Shown: piece by piece, positions 61,288-64,000 of the stretch
Layout: the number at the start of each line of letters is the position of its first letter
Numbering within the stretch: the first letter of the stretch is position 1
DNA from: Lucifuga dentata
Taxonomy: Eukaryota > Chordata > Actinopteri > Ophidiiformes > Bythitidae
Reading direction: 5' to 3'
Assembly (NCBI GenBank): GCA_014773175.1
Contig: VXCM01001501.1
Location: forward strand, 1-64,000
DNA length: 64,000 nt
The notes under the pieces: generated by a model
What the model saw: only the letters and a program-made list of their open reading frames with translations
Told to the model about the DNA's origin: nothing
Databases searched by the model: none
Position numbers and translations under genes: made by a program

Positions 61288-61332
61288 ATGTTCTTCATCA
61301 TTCACAGTTTAACGATCGTCGGAAGCCTGTCG
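61288..61332 (+). other. Candidate short first coding exon with splice donor
   Basis: ATG at 61288 opens fifteen codons for a hydrophobic peptide (MFFIIHSLTIVGSLS) that ends exactly at CTGTCG|GTGAGT, a good splice donor at 61333, in phase 0. The local sequence is CpG-rich. Joined to the minor acceptor at 62135 it would be in frame with the coding region downstream. Joined to the stronger acceptor at 62123 it would meet a stop after three codons. The model is speculative and the ATG context is only moderate. Confidence 0.22.
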
Positions 61333-62083
61333 GTGAGTTTTGACTTTAAGCTTAAATGTCTTAAACATACGCACTTTGCTGTGAATCTTATCATTCTTCA
61401 TTCTTTCTGTGGTTCAAACTCTGGATCGTGTTACTTTGTAAATCCACAGCTGTGAAGATTTATGTTCTCACATGATCTTCAGGGGAACTAAACTCACGTT
61501 TGTCATGATTTCTGTGGGCGGGGCTCAGCTGGCCTTCACTGCCCTGATCAAATGCTAAATCATGTGAATCCAGTTTTCAAGTTTATGTTAATGAAATGAC
61601 GTCAGCAGCTGTTGGCTTGTTAGGGTTCTGACATGGTTGTTAAGGTCGAATGGCTCAGGGTGTTCATAAACGATTGTTAGAGTTAAGTAGGGTCTGGGTA
61701 TTGGAGGCACAAATCAAAACGAGGAAGAATCAGTAATCCAAAATTATGCTTTTCAAAGTTCCAAAGTGCTTCATGTCCAAGAATGAGTATATGAGATATA
61801 GATCAATAAAACAGAACAGAAGCCTAAAACATCGCCACCTCCATTAAACAGTATCAGATCTATCAGCATTTGTTTTCTGTCCCATGTGTAGCCAAATGAG
61901 AAATGTCAGGCAACAGAGACAATAAACATAACAAATACAGGTAAAAGAAACATATAAAGTTAAAGAACTCACAATGAAACTAAAGGGAAATGTGAAAAGT
62001 TAGTGCACAATAAAGTCTATTGTGGTGGCTGCCTTTTAGGCTGCCAGCATCCTGACACATTCCTCTCCTCTGTGTGTCAACCA
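61333..62083 (+). other. Probable intron or upstream flank of the small gene
   Basis: If the acceptor at 62123 is real this is intronic or 5' flanking. No repeat is recognised. Confidence 0.35.
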
Positions 62084-62123
62084 TCCTCCTCCTCCTCTTC
62101 TTCCTCCTCCTCTCTCCTTGCAG
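62084..62123 (+). other. Pyrimidine tract and 3' splice site before the small gene
   Basis: A CTC/TTC-rich pyrimidine run ends in CTTGCAG, which fits a vertebrate 3' splice site with the exon starting at 62124. The next AG (62134-62135, after CCCAT) could serve as a secondary acceptor and would keep the frame from 62136 open into the coding region. This tract supports an upstream exon but does not identify it. Confidence 0.55.
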
Positions 62124-62177
62124 TGGAGCCCATAGGTGGTGGATGTTGCTGGCGCCCGGCTGCGGGCGGCCCTCTCA

Positions 62178-62387
62178 ATGGTGTCTCCCACCATGAAAGC
62201 GGTGGTGGATGCCGTCTGGGCGGTGTGGAGCATCGGGGCCTCCATCTATGACTACATCCACACCAACGCCATGGAGGAGCGCATCCACGCCCTGGAGAAC
62301 GTCATCACCATCCACCAGTGTGTGATCGGGCTGCTCTCTGCAGGTGTGGTTGTGCTCATCACCTACATCCTCTTCAAGAAGCTCTGA
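62178..62387 (+). CDS. Small putative membrane protein, 69 aa, family not recognised
   Basis: The frame opens with ATG at 62178 and closes with TGA. Third positions are strongly G/C-rich (GTC, ATC, GCC, CTC and AAG codons dominate) in an AT-rich neighbourhood, which is why I accept it as coding. Residues 7-27 are Ala/Val/Trp-rich with two Trp (14 and 17) and look like an amphipathic or re-entrant helix. Residues 30-47 are a charged helix with EER and a short hydrophobic heptad. Residues 48-66 (from CVIGLLSAG to ITYILF) are a clear transmembrane segment, and the chain ends in KKL, so the shape is that of a tail-anchored or bitopic microprotein. No signal peptide is evident. An in-frame TAG at 62133-62135 closes the frame upstream, so the ORF can be complete within one exon behind a 5'-UTR intron. 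An alternative is splicing to an AG at 62134-62135, which would add residues encoded from 62136 and make this the terminal exon of a longer protein. Function is unknown. Confidence 0.72.
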   Translation: MVSPTMKAVVDAVWAVWSIGASIYDYIHTNAMEERIHALENVITIHQCVIGLLSAGVVVLITYILFKKL

Positions 62388-62854
62388 AGACGCATTTAGG
62401 GGTTTGGGTGGGTCATGTCACAGGGAGAGGTGAACCAACCAGATCCCAATATGGAACGACTTTCCCGTCTAATGACATTCATTCATGAACGCAGCCTCTC
62501 CCCTGGAAACTCCCTGGATTCACAAGGACAGATGTTGCAGTAATCCTGGTGTACAGCTGTCTTGTCTTTTTGAGGCTTAGACAGTTTTGGATCATCCAAC
62601 ATGGAGCTAGTTAGTGCAGTAGTCCTCATTAACATAGTTTTTACTGAGGTGAGTATGTGGGGCTCAGTTCCTGCTAATGGTTTCAAAGCCTAGAAGTGTA
62701 CTAAAACTCATTACTGATATTTTGTGCCAATATTAATATCTTTCTTATGTAATCTTTACATTTGACCATTTTCATGCCCAAAGTACAACACAAATTCAAA
62801 TGTTTCCTCCACAAATTTTACACTTAACAAGATGGAAAAGCCTCCGAAACACCG
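62388..62854 (+). other. Probable 3' UTR or flank of the small gene
   Basis: Non-coding sequence follows the TGA. No AATAAA signal is visible before the MITE at 62855, so the transcript end is not located. The transcript may run into or through the MITE. Confidence 0.35.
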
Positions 62855-63434
62855 TTAAAGGCCCATATCAGTGATTTTGCATATTTGAGCACAATCAGTA
62901 CTACCTGCATACATGTTACGTTACTGCCAACCATGTTCCAAAACATAAAACCGTATTTTAGTTTCTCTGTTATTTTGCCAAATACCCTTATTTTTCCAGA
63001 TCAAATACATCCACCTTAAAATGTGATGTTTTGCCTGCTAACAGTTACGCTGTTGTAGTTGTAAAGGCACGGCCATTTGATTTTTAATTTGTTAGTGAAA
63101 GCAGTCTTCTCCTGGGACTATATTCCCTGACAGACATATACATTTTCTTCTTGTTGCTCCATGTTAGATTGGTTAAGTTAAGCAACTTCAATTAAAAAAA
63201 ATATATAATAGATGATTACCGTAGTTATCTCAAGCACATTTCAAGTATCTACAAGCTGATTTTAATCTTGAACTGGAATGAATGAAACCAATGACTGTCT
63301 AGGAGGAAGAAAAAAAATTAAAATATTTACAGCTCCAGTATTATGTTTTGGAAAATAATTGGTTGTAATGTAACATGCACGCAGGTTGTATTTATTGGGC
63401 TTAAACATGCAAAAATCACTGGTATGGTCCTTAA
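62855..63434 (-). mobile_element. TTAA-1 MITE copy 10, just 3' of the small gene
   Basis: 580 bp from TTAAAGGCCCATATCAG to GGTATGGTCCTTAA, minus-type interior with CTCCTGGGACTATATTCCC near 63108. It lies 467 bp after the stop codon of the small membrane-protein gene and may be part of its 3' UTR. Confidence 0.84.
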
Positions 63435-64000
63435 TGACCAAGAAGCTGAGCAGCTTATGAAGGCACATTGCAGGATGAAGCTGTTAACTAAAATACTAGG
63501 TCTTCCTCCACACATCTGAATGACTTCTCAGGTTAGCAATCTGATGGCTACAAAAATAGCTGAAATAAGCTCCTGACTTGACAAATATCCAATAACCAAA
63601 CACATACTGGCCAATTGTAGCAGAAAACCAATACCTCATTCAGCCGTATCTAAAACCCACACACACACTGTAGTAGCATATGTGTCAGTCGTATTTTGAG
63701 TTCCATGATATCGGATGGCATGTCCCTGTAAATAGCCTCGGCTAAGCAATTCTGTGTCACTTTCTAAAGGGATCATGATTAAAAGGAACATTTGCCAATA
63801 CAATTTATGCCTTAATGCTTGTTGAAATTCCACTCAGCTTAAAGTGTTTTCACGTTTGCACTAATGTCTTTTGAGGCCTGTGTGAGACATCAGCAGCAGC
63901 TAAATCTCTGGAAACTCGACTGTCAGTGAAACACGGATGAATGGAGAGCACAAAGGTACGACGTCTCAAAGGTCTTGGGGTAGATGAGGTCAAAAAGACA
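63435..64000. other. Unannotated right edge
   Basis: No gene or repeat recognised after the last MITE copy. Confidence 0.45.

Noticed and set aside
62003..62251. Overlapping frame in the small gene region
   Set aside because: Reads the same exon in another frame, giving Gly/Cys/Ser-rich text through the pyrimidine tract; the 62178 frame is far better.
1..64000. CRISPR arrays, rRNA or tRNA genes, phage or bacterial operons
   Set aside because: Repeats are microsatellites or transposons; no spaced direct repeats, no cloverleaf and no operon structure seen.

Overview
The window is vertebrate genomic DNA, most likely from a teleost fish. Signs of this are the AT-rich, intron-like or intergenic composition, dense (CA/TG)n, (GA/CT)n and homopolymer microsatellites, and remnants of several DNA-transposon superfamilies typical of fish genomes (hAT-like, PIF/Harbinger-like, TTAA-target elements) plus short LINE 3' tails. 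I see no bacterial operons, rRNA, tRNA or CRISPR. The species cannot be named from the sequence. About 99% of the window has no support as protein-coding; nearly all short reading frames run through microsatellites or old repeats.

One convincing coding segment exists, at the right end. A splice-acceptor-like pyrimidine tract (62084-62123) leads into a GC3-rich frame at 62178-62387. It encodes a 69-residue protein with an amphipathic N-terminal half, a short charged helix and a C-terminal membrane anchor. I could not assign it to a family. A CpG-rich stretch (about 59.05-60.35 kb) upstream is a plausible promoter or first-exon region, and a short ATG segment followed by a good splice donor lies between them (61288-61332).

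The dominant structure in the rest is mobile DNA. A TTAA-flanked family with long inverted termini (called TTAA-1 here) has ten copies, at 319, 2118, 3582, 4896, 6775, 8517, 12861, 26928, 30668 and 62855. They occur in both orientations and total about 5.5 kb. One copy carries a nested hAT-like insertion (8585-9011) and one is a giant fold-back (30668-31320). A second TTAA-flanked family (TTAA-2) has copies at 34502 (minus), 48482, 50395 and about 52018. The 48482 copy is split by a 515-bp element with 22-bp inverted termini and a 5-bp target duplication (48835-49349). There are also an hAT-like MITE with a near-perfect 8-bp duplication (16326-16688), two PIF/Harbinger remnants (about 15340-15960 and 25180-25580), a LINE tail (24965-25130), an L2-like 3' end (about 37422-37622) inside one member of a tandem pair of an unclassified repeat (37068 and 37912), and eroded AAGTACTTTTAC-type hAT repeats (51.9-54.3 kb).

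Layout: 0-10 kb is MITE-rich. 10-12.1 kb is polypurine and microsatellite. 12.1-25 kb mixes unique AT-rich DNA, a Harbinger remnant, an hAT MITE and TG/CA clusters. 25-38 kb holds repeats, two perfect hairpins and the fold-back copy. 38-48 kb is mostly unique, with microsatellites and one non-repetitive candidate regulatory tract. 48-54.3 kb is the TTAA-2/hAT cluster. 54-59 kb is CT-rich and unique DNA, including a homeodomain-site-like AT-rich tract (57.54-58.07 kb). 59-64 kb is the CpG-rich stretch, the small gene and the last MITE copy.

An assembly feature matters for any use of these coordinates. At least eight single-N gaps are flanked on both sides by identical 63-66 bp copies of the same sequence. 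These look like unmerged contig overlaps rather than real duplications, so local repeat lengths there are inflated.
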